Assembly (NCBI GenBank): GCA_910579845.1
Contig: CAJTWL010000002.1
Coordinates: forward strand, 1 to 64,000
Source of the DNA: an uncultured Muribaculaceae bacterium
GTDB taxonomy: Bacteria > Bacteroidota > Bacteroidia > Bacteroidales > Muribaculaceae
Reading direction: 5' to 3'
DNA: 64,000 bases
How positions within the stretch are numbered: position 1 is the first letter of the stretch; the number at the start of each line of letters is the position of its first letter. Under the pieces are notes generated by a model. The model saw nothing but the letters and a program-made list of their open reading frames with translations, was not told the origin of the DNA and ran no database searches. Both the position numbers and the translations under genes were made by a program. This document shows, in pieces, positions 8,674 through 16,974 of this stretch.

Positions 8674-8731
8674 CAAAGGTACTGCTATTTATATTAACTT
8701 CCATAAGTTTTAAAACTTTTTTGTACCTTTG
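8674..8731. promoter_or_regulatory. Divergent promoters, SGNH-GNAT (minus) and trpS (plus)
   Basis: CAAAGGTA at 8674-8681 reads TACCTTTG on the minus strand, and TACCTTTG at 8724-8731 faces trpS. A start near 8738 would give trpS a leader of about 50 nt containing a small hairpin (TGCGG/CCGCA, 8741-8762). The minus transcript would have a leader of about 135 nt. The -33 boxes are poor. Confidence 0.6.
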
Positions 8732-8786
8732 CCTTATATTTGCGGGGAGCTATAGTTCCGCACAAAAGATAAAGAATTTTTAAATT

Positions 8787-9851
8787 ATGGAATCCAATAC
8801 AAATAAAAAGATTGTACTCAGTGGCATCCGTGCCACAGGCAATCTGCACCTTGGCAACTATTATGGAGCTTTATCAAAATTCGTACGTATGCAGAACGAT
8901 TACGACTGCCGCTATTTCGTGGCTGACCTGCATGCGCTGACCACAGCTCCTGACCCTGATATTCTTCATGAAAATGTAAAAAACATACTTGCCGAATATC
9001 TTGCCGCAGGGCTTGATCCCGAGAAGAATACGATATATGTACAGAGCGACATACCGGAAATTTCCGAGATGTATCTGCTGATGAACATGCACGTAGGCAT
9101 AGGAGAACTCATGCGTACCGCATCTTTCAAAGACAAGGCACGAAAGGCACTCGGCATTACTTCTGACAGCGACGAAATCGAAAAAGAGATTTGCGGCAAC
9201 CAGACAAACCGGCGTGTCAACGCAGGACTCCTCACCTATCCGACGCTTATGGCTGTGGATATTCTTATACATCATGCCGACTTCGTACCTGTCGGGAAGG
9301 ATCAGGAGCAACATCTTGAACTGACACGCAGATTCGCACGCCGTTTCAACTCATTCTACAAGACCGAATATTTCGGTGAGCCGGTAAACTTCAATTTCGG
9401 AGGTCAGGCTGTAAAGGTTCCGGGGTTGGACGGATCCGGGAAAATGGGTAAAAGCGAAGGGAACTGCATCTACCTGATAGATGACGAAAAGACATTACGT
9501 AAAAAAGTGATGCATGCGGTAACGGATGAGGGGCCGAAGGTTCCGGACTCCGAAATGAGCGAACCCATCAAAAACCTATTCACACTGCTCGAACTTGTAT
9601 CCACACCTGATACCGTAACCCATTTCCGCGATGCATATGCCGACTGTTCCATCCGATACGGAGACTTGAAGAAACAACTCGCCGAAGACATTCTGAAAGT
9701 CACGCTTCCTATACGCGAACGCATTCTTGACATCCGCAACAACGAGGAATATCTGTCGCGCGTTGTACGTCAAGGAGCGGAGCGCACCCGTGAATATGCG
9801 GCAAAGACCCTCCGTGACGTGCGCGAGATAATGGGAATACGCAAATTTTAA
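8787..9851 (+). CDS. trpS: Tryptophan--tRNA ligase
   Basis: A class I aminoacyl-tRNA synthetase of 354 residues that charges tRNA-Trp. The HIGH motif appears as HLGN (21-24) within GIRATGNLHLGNYYGAL. The KMSKS loop appears as KMGKS (219-223) in GSGKMGKSEGN, with Gly in place of the usual first Ser. The tryptophan-pocket region HADFVPVGKDQEQHLE is present, as in bacterial TrpRS. The following membrane-protein gene starts 13 bases after the stop. Confidence 0.96.
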   Translation: MESNTNKKIVLSGIRATGNLHLGNYYGALSKFVRMQNDYDCRYFVADLHALTTAPDPDILHENVKNILAEYLAAGLDPEKNTIYVQSDIPEISEMYLLMNMHVGIGELMRTASFKDKARKALGITSDSDEIEKEICGNQTNRRVNAGLLTYPTLMAVDILIHHADFVPVGKDQEQHLELTRRFARRFNSFYKTEYFGEPVNFNFGGQAVKVPGLDGSGKMGKSEGNCIYLIDDEKTLRKKVMHAVTDEGPKVPDSEMSEPIKNLFTLLELVSTPDTVTHFRDAYADCSIRYGDLKKQLAEDILKVTLPIRERILDIRNNEEYLSRVVRQGAERTREYAAKTLRDVREIMGIRKF

Positions 9852-9863
9852 GAGTGTCCCGCC

Positions 9864-11090
9864 TTGGTTCTGAACTGGATCTGGATATCATTCTTTGCCA
9901 TAGCTTTTCTAATGGCTTTGGGAAGCACCATATTTGAAGGCAATCTTCAGGTATGGGGCGATATAATGAATGCGTCCTTCGACCAGGCGGCATTCGCCTT
10001 TGAGATTTCACTCGGTCTCACAGGCGTGCTTACATTGTGGCTCGGAATCATGAAGATCGGGGAGAAAGCGGGAGTCATCGAGTTTTTCGGACGGCTCATC
10101 TCACCTTTCTTTTCACGTCTATTCCCCGGCATTCCCAAAGGACATCCTGCGATGGGAGCCATTTTCATGAACATCTCCGCGAATATGCTCGGACTTGACA
10201 ACGCAGCCACCCCGATGGGACTGAAAGCGATGCAGGAGATGCAGAGTCTTAACAAGCAGAAAGACACCGCCACCGATGCGATGATAATGTTTCTTGTGCT
10301 TAACAGTTCCGGACTATGTCTGATACCGATAAGCATAATGATGTACCGTGCACAAGGCGGGGCAGCCAATCCTACCGACATATTCATTCCGATCCTTCTC
10401 GCGACAGCGATTGCCACGCTTGTCGGTCTCACAGCCCTCTGTCTGAAACAGCATATACGCATGGACCGTGTAATATGGAGCTGGCTGGGAGGGATAGCAT
10501 TTACGGTTGGAATCATAACATATCTCTTCACACGTCTGCCACAGGAGAAAGTGGAGATATACAGCACGTTCGGTGCCAATTTCATACTGTTCTGCGTGAT
10601 AATATGCTTTCTTGCCACAGGTATCCGCAAACGTATCCGTGTCTACGACATCTTCATAGAGGGCGCGAAAGAGGGCTTCAAGACCGCCGTCTTGATTATC
10701 CCCTACCTTGTAGCCATACTTGTAGGTATCGGGATGTTCAGAGCATCAGGAGCATTGGACGCCTTTACAGGATGGGTCGGAAGTCTGGTTAATACGCTTG
10801 GTTTCGACAGCCAATGGGTGGGAGCATTGCCGACCATGCTTATGAAACCGTTAAGCGGAAGCGGCAGTTGTGCAATGATGCTTGATGTCATGAAAGCCAA
10901 CGGAGCCGACGCATTTGTGAGTAAACTCGCGGCAATTGTAAGAGGATCGACCGACACCACATTTTATATTTTGGCTGTATACTTCGGATCGGTAGGCGTT
11001 TCAAAAACCCGTTACGCCGCAGGTTACGCACTTCTGGCCGACATTACCGGTGCCGTGGCGGCTATCGCTATAGCCTACATCTTCTTCTAA
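9864..11090 (+). CDS. SpmA-SpmB-type nucleoside-recognition (Gate) membrane protein
   Basis: A 408-residue polytopic membrane protein in which the two halves correspond to the Bacillus spore-maturation proteins SpmA and SpmB. The first half has MNISANMLGLDNAATPMGLKAM; the second has MLMKPLSGSGSCAMMLDVM and TDTTFYILAVYFGSVGVSKTRY, both Gate-domain signatures. Bacteroidales do not sporulate, so the name is only historical; a transport role is likely but the substrate is unknown. The start is TTG at 9864, giving the family's MVLN N-terminus, because no in-frame ATG exists nearby. Probably cotranscribed with trpS. Confidence 0.88.
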   Translation: MVLNWIWISFFAIAFLMALGSTIFEGNLQVWGDIMNASFDQAAFAFEISLGLTGVLTLWLGIMKIGEKAGVIEFFGRLISPFFSRLFPGIPKGHPAMGAIFMNISANMLGLDNAATPMGLKAMQEMQSLNKQKDTATDAMIMFLVLNSSGLCLIPISIMMYRAQGGAANPTDIFIPILLATAIATLVGLTALCLKQHIRMDRVIWSWLGGIAFTVGIITYLFTRLPQEKVEIYSTFGANFILFCVIICFLATGIRKRIRVYDIFIEGAKEGFKTAVLIIPYLVAILVGIGMFRASGALDAFTGWVGSLVNTLGFDSQWVGALPTMLMKPLSGSGSCAMMLDVMKANGADAFVSKLAAIVRGSTDTTFYILAVYFGSVGVSKTRYAAGYALLADITGAVAAIAIAYIFF

Positions 11091-11100
11091 AAGAACATTA

Positions 11101-11136
11101 TGCAAATGTCGAATTTGGTTTAAAACTCAACACTCT
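11101..11136 (-). repeat. TTTAAACC dispersed repeat, copy 1
   Basis: Read on the minus strand (AGAGTGTTGAGTTTTAAACC then AAATTCGACATTTGCA) this 36-bp stretch matches copies at 16661 and 37906 over most of its length. It lies just past the stop codon of the SpmA/B-like gene. The rest of the 325-bp gap 11091-11416 is AT-rich with no gene apart from the hairpin at 11313-11352. Confidence 0.6.
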
Positions 11137-11312
11137 CATAAACAATCTCTTAAATCTTAATTTAAAATTATTTTTTATTTTCAGAACTTTTTCCGAGGGA
11201 GCGATGTTATATATACAGAAAAGAGAAAATCTTATCAATTGATTTTACTCAAAATTTTTCGATGATTTTGTTTCATGATGTTAGGTTAGTTCGAGAAAGT
11301 ATTATGAAAAAC

Positions 11313-11352
11313 ACACGAAAGCGGCTGGTTGCGAAACCGGTCGCTTTCGTGT
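11313..11352. terminator. Strong hairpin between convergent genes
   Basis: ACACGAAAGCG (11313-11323) pairs with CGCTTTCGTGT (11342-11352), and an inner GGTT/AACC pair lengthens the stem. T-rich sequence follows on the minus strand, suiting termination of the LysR gene; it could also end the trpS transcript. Confidence 0.75.
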
Positions 11353-11416
11353 TTAAATATTTTAAGCATTTCCAGGAAACTTCATGACACCGGCACTAAC
11401 TTTCCTGTTGGCATAT

Positions 11417-12343
11417 CTACAATCGTATACCGCCTTTCTGTATGAAGGGATCCAACATCCGTGTCGGAACAATCTTCATAATAGTTGAGACAATACTGTT
11501 AAGCAGCTTGACTCTCACATAATCATGGCGTATATACATGGACACCTTGCGCATACTCAGGCAATCGCCCGTCAGTGGTCTTACGTTCTGTCGCTGACGC
11601 TCACTGAGAAGCGGGAGGTGCATTTCAGGAATAATGGTAAAACCTCCGTTTGCATCCACAACTCTTACAAGCGTTTCGATATTCCCCGCCTCATATATGC
11701 GCTTACCCGTCTCTCGGGCTTTACAGAAACTGAAAGCACTTTCCCTAAGACATTGAGCCTCCTTCATTACCCACATACCCTCATGACTGAGTTGCTCGGG
11801 GGTGAATGACGGCAGTTTCCTTATACAGCCTTCTGACAGATACACCATAAACGGTTCCGTATAAAGCGGAATTTCAAAAATATCTTTTCTTTTCACTCCG
11901 CCTATGGCGATACCCACATCGACACTTCCCAAAAACAGTGCCTCAAACATATTCTCGATCCGGAGTTCTTCGATAGACAGTTCTACATCGGGATATTCCG
12001 TTCCATAAATTCTGATAAAATCCGGTAGAATGTACGGCGCGATGCTTGGACCTACCGACATGTGGAGTCCTCCCGTCAGTGTATTCTTTGTTTCATTGAC
12101 CAAAGCGATAATCCGCTCTGTATCGGACACAGCCTTGACTGCCAGCTCTATTATCCGGCTGCCTGTATTTGTCGGCGATACATGCCTGTTGCTCCTGTCG
12201 AAAATCCTCACATCCAGTTCATCCTCAAGATTTGCGACCATCTTACTGAGCGTAGGTTGTGTGATGCCGCAATAGTCTGCAGCCTTTGCAAAGCTACGAA
12301 ATTTATCGACGGCTATAATATATTGAAGTTGCTGTATTGTCAT
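11417..12343 (-). CDS. LysR-type transcriptional regulator (OxyR/CysB-like)
   Basis: A 308-residue regulator. Residues 1-60 hold the winged helix-turn-helix (MTIQQLQYIIAVDKFRSFAK, then ITQPTLSKMVANLEDEL), followed by the linker helix and a periplasmic-binding-protein-like effector domain (MSVGPSIAPYILPDFIRIYG). It is transcribed away from the CoA-disulfide-reductase fusion gene, the classic LysR arrangement, so it probably controls that gene. Two Cys are present in the effector domain (one in EGCIRKLP, one in AQCLRESAFSFC), but no conserved OxyR redox pair can be claimed. Confidence 0.92.
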   Translation of the reverse strand: MTIQQLQYIIAVDKFRSFAKAADYCGITQPTLSKMVANLEDELDVRIFDRSNRHVSPTNTGSRIIELAVKAVSDTERIIALVNETKNTLTGGLHMSVGPSIAPYILPDFIRIYGTEYPDVELSIEELRIENMFEALFLGSVDVGIAIGGVKRKDIFEIPLYTEPFMVYLSEGCIRKLPSFTPEQLSHEGMWVMKEAQCLRESAFSFCKARETGKRIYEAGNIETLVRVVDANGGFTIIPEMHLPLLSERQRQNVRPLTGDCLSMRKVSMYIRHDYVRVKLLNSIVSTIMKIVPTRMLDPFIQKGGIRL

Positions 12344-12363
12344 ATCAATAGCTTTTATCTATG

Positions 12364-12413
12364 CAAAGATAGCAAAAATCTGTTGTTGGTCTATAAAAGG
12401 CTCTTTACCTTTG
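12364..12413. promoter_or_regulatory. Divergent promoters of the LysR gene and the CoA-disulfide-reductase fusion
   Basis: On the plus strand TTG (12383-12385), a 20-base spacer and TACCTTTG (12406-12413) make a good promoter with a start near 12420. On the minus strand CAAAGATA (12364-12371) reads TATCTTTG. The imperfect palindrome ATCTATGCAAAGAT overlaps the minus promoter and could be the LysR operator (inference). Confidence 0.7.
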
Positions 12414-12420
12414 TAAAAAA

Positions 12421-12444
12421 AGTAAGTGATAAAAATTAATGAAC
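12421..12444 (+). repeat. Solo left end of the TAAGTAAGT palindromic element
   Basis: This 24-base stretch (AGTAAGTGATAAAAATTAAT plus GAAC) is identical to 42647-42670, the left terminus of the full element. It starts at the predicted transcription start and ends 7 bases before the ATG at 12452, so it forms nearly the whole 5' leader of the fusion gene. Confidence 0.75.
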
Positions 12445-12451
12445 AACTGAT

Positions 12452-14893
12452 ATGAAACATCTCATAGTGGGCGGAGTGGCCGGTGGAGCTACTGCCGCAG
12501 CCAGAATCCGCAGGATTGCAGAACACGACGAAATCATACTTTTTGAAAAAGGGGAACATATCTCCTATGCCAACTGCGGACTTCCGTATTACATCGGGGG
12601 AACAATAGAGGACAGAGACAAACTACTTGTACAGACCCCGGAAGCGTTCAGACAGAGATTTGCAATTGACGTCAGAACAAATTCGGAAGTCACAGCTATC
12701 TATCCCGACCGAAAGACAGTTGAAGTCAGAACATCTGATGGAAAAACATACGAGGAAAGTTATGATCGGCTTCTCCTGTCGCCGGGTGCTGTTCCGTTTC
12801 GTCCCAACCTGCCGGGAATTGACCTGCCGGGAATCTTCACGTTGCGGAATGTGGCCGACACAGATGCGATAAAACAGTATATGGCGACACACAATGTCCG
12901 CCGGGCGGTCGTTATCGGCGGTGGCTTCATCGGTCTTGAAATGGCAGAAAACCTACATGAGACCGGTGCACATGTATCCGTGGTGGAGATGTCTGATCAG
13001 GTTATGGCTCCAATCGACTATTCAATGGCATCAATGGTACACCAACACCTTATTCAAAAAGGAGTAGGTCTGTTTTTGGAAACTGCTGTCACTGGGTTTG
13101 AAAGCAAGAACGATTCCATCGAAGTCAGCTTTGCCTCCGGAGAAAAAACAATGGCAGATGTTGTAATATTATCTATAGGCGTTCGTCCTGCCAATGCCCT
13201 CGCCCTTAAAGCAGGTCTTGCTGCAGGACAACGGGGAGGCATAATAGTCAACGAATACCTGCGTACATCCGATGTAGACATATATGCCGTAGGAGATGCG
13301 ATAGAATTTCCACATCCCGTTGACGGGAAGCCGTGGATGAACTATCTTGCCGGTCCGACCAACCGTCAGGCAAGAATAGTTGCCGACAATATGGTCTTTG
13401 GCAATAGGGAGAAATATGAAGGAGCCATAGGCACTTCCGTCGCAAAAGTGTTCGACCTTACGGTAGCAGCAACGGGGATGGCGGCCAAACGTCTTAAACA
13501 GGACGGCGTTCCATATCTAACGGCAACAATCCATCCCAACTCACATGCCGGCTACTATCCTGGAGCAACCCCGATGACCATAAAAGTGATTTTCTCCCCG
13601 GATTCAGGTCGCTTGCTCGGCGCACAGATTGTGGGTTATGAAGGGGTTGACAAACGTATTGACCTTTTTGCGCAAGTCATAAAGAACAGGGGCACAATCT
13701 CCGACCTTACACGAACGGAACACGCATATGCTCCGCCATATTCGTCTGCCAAAGACCCTGTCGCCCTTGCAGGATATGTCGCACAAAACATACTAACCGA
13801 CCGTATGACCCCCATCTATTGGCGCGAGTTACGGGATATGGACAAAAAGACAATTACTTTGATTGATGTCCGTACTTCAGATGAATTTGCCACCGGCGCG
13901 ATTGAAGGTGCCGTCAACATTCCTTTGGATGATATGCGCGCGAAGTTGGATTGCATACCTGCTGACAAGCCTGTCGTACTCTATTGCGGTGTGGGACTCC
14001 GCGGTTATCTTGCCTCTAATATTCTCCGTCAGCGAGGCTTCGGTAATGTCCGTAACCTTATAGGCGGCATAAAGACCTATCGTGATGCCACGGCTTTATT
14101 GCCGGGCAGTTCGACCAATCCAACTGACGCTCACACTATCCCGATGACAATCGCCCCCGGCAAAACCTCGGTCACGCGCATCAATGCCTGCGGATTGTCA
14201 TGCCCCGGTCCGATAATGAAGCTCAAACAGGCCGTTGAAAATTCAGATCCGGGCGAGAGGATACAGATTGAGGCAACCGACCCCGGATTTGTCCGCGACG
14301 CGCAAGCATGGTGCGAATCAACCGGCAACAGTTTTATTTCACATGAAACTGCGAAAGGCATAAGCACCATAACAGTTGAAAAAAGTAATTCTGGAATGAT
14401 GACAAAACAAACATCCGATAAAGGCAAAGGAAAGTCCTTTATTCTCTTCAGCGATGATCTTGACAAGGCTCTGGCAACCTTCGTCCTTGCGAACGGAGCC
14501 GCCGCCACGGGCGAAAAGACAACCATATTCTTCACATTCTGGGGTCTCAATGCCATAAAGAAAGACAAAAAAACCAAAATAAAGAAAGATATTTTCGGGT
14601 GCATGTTCGATAAAATGCTCCCGTCCGGCACCCGCAAACTCAAACTCTCGAAGATGAATATGCTCGGCATCGGTTCCCGGATGATGCGCCATATAATGAA
14701 ACGGAAGAATATCGAGTCGCTTGAGACTCTAAGGGATATGGCCGTAGCCAATGGCGTGGAATTTATAGCGTGTCAGATGTCTATGGACGTGATGGGAATC
14801 TCGAAAGAGGAACTTCTTGACAATGTTACCATAGGAGGAGTTGCAACATACATGAACCGGGCAGAGAGTTCCAATGTCAATCTGTTTATATAA
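12452..14893 (+). CDS. CoA-disulfide reductase-like FAD oxidoreductase fused to rhodanese, TusA and DsrE domains
   Basis: An 813-residue cytoplasmic fusion for sulfur or persulfide redox work. Residues 1-450 are a FAD/NAD(P)H pyridine nucleotide-disulfide oxidoreductase (GGVAGGATAA FAD site; single catalytic C42 in SYANCGLPYY, as in CoA-disulfide reductases). About 460-555 is a rhodanese domain with active-loop C512 in YCGVGLRG. About 575-650 is a TusA/SirA domain with C584 in the CPGP motif. About 660-813 is a DsrE-like domain (FILFSDDLDKALATFVLANG). This suggests one electron source passing sulfane sulfur along carrier cysteines. It is divergent from a LysR regulator. The stop codon begins a TAAGTAAGT word. 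Confidence 0.93.
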   Translation: MKHLIVGGVAGGATAAARIRRIAEHDEIILFEKGEHISYANCGLPYYIGGTIEDRDKLLVQTPEAFRQRFAIDVRTNSEVTAIYPDRKTVEVRTSDGKTYEESYDRLLLSPGAVPFRPNLPGIDLPGIFTLRNVADTDAIKQYMATHNVRRAVVIGGGFIGLEMAENLHETGAHVSVVEMSDQVMAPIDYSMASMVHQHLIQKGVGLFLETAVTGFESKNDSIEVSFASGEKTMADVVILSIGVRPANALALKAGLAAGQRGGIIVNEYLRTSDVDIYAVGDAIEFPHPVDGKPWMNYLAGPTNRQARIVADNMVFGNREKYEGAIGTSVAKVFDLTVAATGMAAKRLKQDGVPYLTATIHPNSHAGYYPGATPMTIKVIFSPDSGRLLGAQIVGYEGVDKRIDLFAQVIKNRGTISDLTRTEHAYAPPYSSAKDPVALAGYVAQNILTDRMTPIYWRELRDMDKKTITLIDVRTSDEFATGAIEGAVNIPLDDMRAKLDCIPADKPVVLYCGVGLRGYLASNILRQRGFGNVRNLIGGIKTYRDATALLPGSSTNPTDAHTIPMTIAPGKTSVTRINACGLSCPGPIMKLKQAVENSDPGERIQIEATDPGFVRDAQAWCESTGNSFISHETAKGISTITVEKSNSGMMTKQTSDKGKGKSFILFSDDLDKALATFVLANGAAATGEKTTIFFTFWGLNAIKKDKKTKIKKDIFGCMFDKMLPSGTRKLKLSKMNMLGIGSRMMRHIMKRKNIESLETLRDMAVANGVEFIACQMSMDVMGISKEELLDNVTIGGVATYMNRAESSNVNLFI

Positions 14894-14899
14894 GTAAGT

Positions 14900-14930
14900 C
14901 ACTAGTGTCCCATAAAATGGAACACTAGTG
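14900..14930. terminator. Hairpin after the CoA-disulfide-reductase fusion
   Basis: CACTAGTGT (14900-14908) and ACACTAGTG (14922-14930) form a perfect 9-bp stem with inner CCA/TGG pairing. No T run follows, so it may be a processing or binding site rather than a classical terminator. Confidence 0.55.
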
Positions 14931-15001
14931 ATAATAATATTGGCATTAAGCTATTTAGTATCATTTATTTCGTTTTTTGAGGTTATTCCAGAGATTTAAA
15001 T

Positions 15002-15009
15002 TATATTTG
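15002..15009 (+). promoter_or_regulatory. Probable -7 element of the GH109-like gene
   Basis: TATATTTG matches TAnnTTTG. A TTTG lies at 14976-14979, with a spacer of 22 bases that is slightly long. The start near 15016 is about 30 bases before the ATG at 15048. Confidence 0.5.
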
Positions 15010-15047
15010 CAGGCAAGCAGTTCCACGTAACCCATATATTTCGAAAT

Positions 15048-16694
15048 ATGATACAAAAATATCTTTTAGCTGCCATATTTGTTCTGGGCGGAAGTCTTAT
15101 GCAGGCACAATCCCTTTCACCCGGTACCCGCACGCACTGGGAGAAGGGCACTCTTATAATCGACACACCCGATCGTCCCACAGGACAAGAGCACGTTTTA
15201 GGATTAAGGGGTCCCAAACTTGAAAAGGTCCGCGTAGCATTTGTAGGTCTTGGGATGCGCGGTCCCGGTGCCGTAAAGCGTTTCACCCATATCCCCGGAG
15301 TGGAGATAACGGCACTTTGCGATTACGATTCCACAGCTGCCGAACGCCCTCAGAGATATCTGCGCGAGGCTGGTATGAAACCGGCAGACATATATTTCGG
15401 CAAGAATGCATACAAAGAGATTTGCGCAAGACCGGATATCGATCTTGTTTATATCGCAACTGACTGGGATCACCATTTTCCTGTTGCAAAGGCAGCTCTT
15501 GAAAACGGGAAACATGCCGCAATAGAAGTTCCTTCCGCCATGAACCTTGACCAATGCTGGGAGCTTGTCAATCTCTCGGAGAAAAACAGGAAACATTGCA
15601 TGATTCTGGAAAACTGCTGTTACGACTACTATGAGCTGAACGCCATGGCTATGGCTCAGGCCGGTGTATTCGGAGAAGTAATACGTGCCGAAGGTGCTTA
15701 TATCCATAACCTCGACCCATATTGGGACCGCTACTGGAAAAATCCGGATTCCGATCCTGACAGCCTCGGATGGCGTCTCAAATACAACAAGGAGAACAGA
15801 GGAGACCTCTACACTACACATGGACTCGGACCGGTAGCCCAATGTCTGAATATCCATCGTGGAGACCGGATAAAGACTCTTGTTGCTATGGATACCAAAT
15901 CTGTTCACGGCAAGAAGCTTGTTGAGAAAAAAACGGGAAAACCGTGTCCCGAATTCAGAAATGGAGACCACACGACTACCCTTATGCGCACAGAAGACGG
16001 CAAGGTGATTGAGATCCAACATAATGTCATGACACCACAGCCATATAACCGTCTATTTAAACTCACAGGCACTCAAGGATATGCGACCAAATATCCTGAA
16101 CCCGGGATTGCACTCGATAAAAATCAGCTGCAGGCATCAGGCGTGCAGCCTAAAATAGACGACCTTTCAAGCCACAAATTCCTTCCGGAATCGGAATATA
16201 ATGAGCTGATTGAAAAATACAAGCATCCTATCATAAAGAAATATGGGGACCTCGGCAAAGAGATGGGACACGGAGGCATGGACTTCATGATGGATTCACG
16301 TCTCGTATATTGTCTGCAGAACGGACTTCCTCTTGACATGGACGTATATGACCTTGCCGAATGGTGTTGCATCGGGGAACTCGGAGCGTTGTCAATGGAT
16401 AATAATTCAGCTTCCGTTTCATTCCCGGATTTTACCCGCGGACACTGGAACGAAACAAAGGGTTACAGACATGCATATGCTTCTCCCGAAGAGGAGGCAA
16501 ATACAGAAGCATTAGCCAAATCCTTTACGGAAGCTCAGAAGAAGGCTGTCGCGGAGTTCCGTCTCTGGGACCGTTATGATGCAGTTCGGAAAGCTTCCAC
16601 CCCTAAATCCAGATCTAATGCTGTAAAACAATATAAGAAGGCTCTCTGTGCATACAATAAGAGTATGTTGAGTTTTAAACCAATTAAACATTAA
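15048..16694 (+). CDS. Gfo/Idh/MocA family oxidoreductase, GH109-like glycosidase
   Basis: A 548-residue secreted protein (signal peptide ending about residue 20, MQAQ). The Rossmann domain opens at about residue 61 with VRVAFVGLGMRGPGAVKRF, followed by the family dinucleotide-site ALCDYD. GKHAAIEVPSAM is the usual EKP-equivalent region. YTTHGLGPVAQ matches the active-site HGxGP of GH109 alpha-N-acetylgalactosaminidases, which use NAD+ catalytically to remove GalNAc. At 548 residues it is longer than the usual 440-470, with extra N- and C-terminal segments. GH109 activity is inferred from motifs; another secreted oxidoreductase is possible. The last codons and stop lie inside a TTTAAACC repeat. 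Confidence 0.85.
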   Translation: MIQKYLLAAIFVLGGSLMQAQSLSPGTRTHWEKGTLIIDTPDRPTGQEHVLGLRGPKLEKVRVAFVGLGMRGPGAVKRFTHIPGVEITALCDYDSTAAERPQRYLREAGMKPADIYFGKNAYKEICARPDIDLVYIATDWDHHFPVAKAALENGKHAAIEVPSAMNLDQCWELVNLSEKNRKHCMILENCCYDYYELNAMAMAQAGVFGEVIRAEGAYIHNLDPYWDRYWKNPDSDPDSLGWRLKYNKENRGDLYTTHGLGPVAQCLNIHRGDRIKTLVAMDTKSVHGKKLVEKKTGKPCPEFRNGDHTTTLMRTEDGKVIEIQHNVMTPQPYNRLFKLTGTQGYATKYPEPGIALDKNQLQASGVQPKIDDLSSHKFLPESEYNELIEKYKHPIIKKYGDLGKEMGHGGMDFMMDSRLVYCLQNGLPLDMDVYDLAEWCCIGELGALSMDNNSASVSFPDFTRGHWNETKGYRHAYASPEEEANTEALAKSFTEAQKKAVAEFRLWDRYDAVRKASTPKSRSNAVKQYKKALCAYNKSMLSFKPIKH

Positions 16695-16712
16695 TAAAGA
16701 GTCTGTTGAAAC
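16661..16712 (+). repeat. TTTAAACC dispersed repeat, copy 2
   Basis: GAGTATGTTGAGTTTTAAAC followed by CAATTAAACATTAATA, then the start of a second unit (AAGAGTCTGTTGAAA). It matches 37906-37974 and, inverted, 11101-11136. The repeat encodes the last residues and stop codon of the GH109-like gene, so it has extended into coding sequence. Confidence 0.65.
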
Positions 16713-16761
16713 GACCGGTCAATCTGCCTTATAAATCTGTTTTGATGCAGCAGAGACATAT

Positions 16762-16974
16762 ATGAATCCACTACATTCCATATATACATTCTATCGCGAC
16801 GGGTTTCGCTCTATGACAATAGGTAAGACTCTTTGGATGATAATAATCTTAAAACTAATAGTTCTTTTCGCCGTGATAAGACTCCTTTTCTTCCCTAATA
16901 TACTGGGAGAGAATTACGATGACGACATCCAGCGGGCTGAAGCGGTGAGGGACGCAATGACTTCAAAAAAATGA
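16762..16974 (+). CDS. DUF4492 small membrane protein of the cytochrome bd operon
   Basis: A 70-residue protein with the DUF4492 pattern: an N-terminal IYTFYRDGFRSMTIGKTLW, one transmembrane helix (about 23-45, ending LFFPNIL), and an acidic cytoplasmic tail. In Bacteroidetes this gene regularly precedes cydA, and here it overlaps cydA by 4 bases. It is likely a small accessory subunit or assembly factor of the bd oxidase (inference from context). Confidence 0.9.
   Translation: MNPLHSIYTFYRDGFRSMTIGKTLWMIIILKLIVLFAVIRLLFFPNILGENYDDDIQRAEAVRDAMTSKK

Noticed and set aside
9947..10630. 227-codon open frame antisense to the SpmA/B-like gene
   Set aside because: It mirrors a strong membrane-protein gene in codon phase; composition (Arg/Met/Ser-rich) is typical of shadow frames.
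14131..14751. 206-codon open frame antisense to the CoA-disulfide-reductase fusion
   Set aside because: Shadow of the TusA/DsrE coding region with no support of its own.
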